A stretch of DNA of 20,427 nt from JBDRLV01 sp043812755 (lineage in GTDB: Bacteria > Patescibacteriota > Patescibacteriia > UBA9934 > GWF2-40-263): assembly GCA_043812755.1 (NCBI GenBank), contig JBDRLV010000017.1, forward strand, positions 1 through 20,427. The letters are read 5' to 3'. The translations under genes were made by a program, and so were the position numbers. Under the pieces are notes generated by a model. It made no database searches and was not told where the DNA came from. It saw only the letters and a program-made list of their open reading frames with translations. Each line of letters starts with the position of its first letter. Position 1 is the stretch's first letter. Shown one piece after another: positions 20,427 through 20,427 of the stretch.

Positions 20427-20427
20427 A

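Noticed and set aside
1..20427. CRISPR array or phage/plasmid gene cluster
   Set aside because: No regularly spaced direct repeats with unique spacers, and no integrase, capsid, terminase or replication genes were seen. The tandem repeats at 2-706 are coding.

Overview
The window looks like a chromosomal segment of a small-genome, AT-rich bacterium, most likely a member of the Candidate Phyla Radiation (Patescibacteria, Parcubacteria-like). This is an inference from gene style, not a phylogenetic result. The clues are a short (about 428 aa) prolyl-tRNA synthetase without the usual editing insertion, a compact IF-2, housekeeping genes with no visible Shine-Dalgarno sequence, many short orphan proteins, and very tight gene packing. 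Several households of short palindromic repeats are scattered between and inside the genes.

Layout. Positions 1-753 hold the 3' part of a plus-strand gene built only of tandem zinc-binding repeats. Positions 762-4106 are a minus-strand operon: leuS, a 70-aa membrane protein and a Nudix hydrolase, spaced by 1-2 bases. Positions 4186-4351 carry a strong promoter and an abnormal tRNA-Ser(GCU) whose T-loop contains two tandem perfect hairpins. Positions 4423-8404 hold orphan genes around a Glu/Leu/Phe/Val-type dehydrogenase. They end in a roughly 330-base gene-poor stretch (8069-8404) with a 236-bp element bounded by 19-bp terminal inverted repeats. Positions 8405-11761 read infB, trxA, trxB on the minus strand. 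Positions 12032-13764 contain an orphan membrane protein (plus) and an orphan 122-aa protein (minus). Positions 13824-16799 read truB, rny and an HU-family gene on the plus strand. Positions 16960-20426 are minus strand: an MFS transporter, a possible 34-aa peptide, a lipoprotein overlapping proS by 4 bases, and the last codons of a gene that continues past the right edge.

Functionally the core is translation (leuS, proS, infB, truB, tRNA-Ser), RNA decay (rny), nucleoid structure (HU) and thiol redox (trxA/trxB). It is interleaved with single-gene orphan units that have TTGACA-type promoters, AGGAGG-like ribosome binding sites and private terminators.

The main discovery is that palindromic elements have entered essential genes. 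A 115-bp REP-type element lies in frame in leuS, with a near-identical 115-bp copy after the HU gene. A 58-bp REP pair and a second C/G-rich palindrome both lie in frame in truB, and a 40-nt double hairpin splits the T-loop of tRNA-Ser. The truB reading frame also continues, in C-terminal-domain-like sequence, past its stop codon, as if the tail had been lost by a nonsense change.
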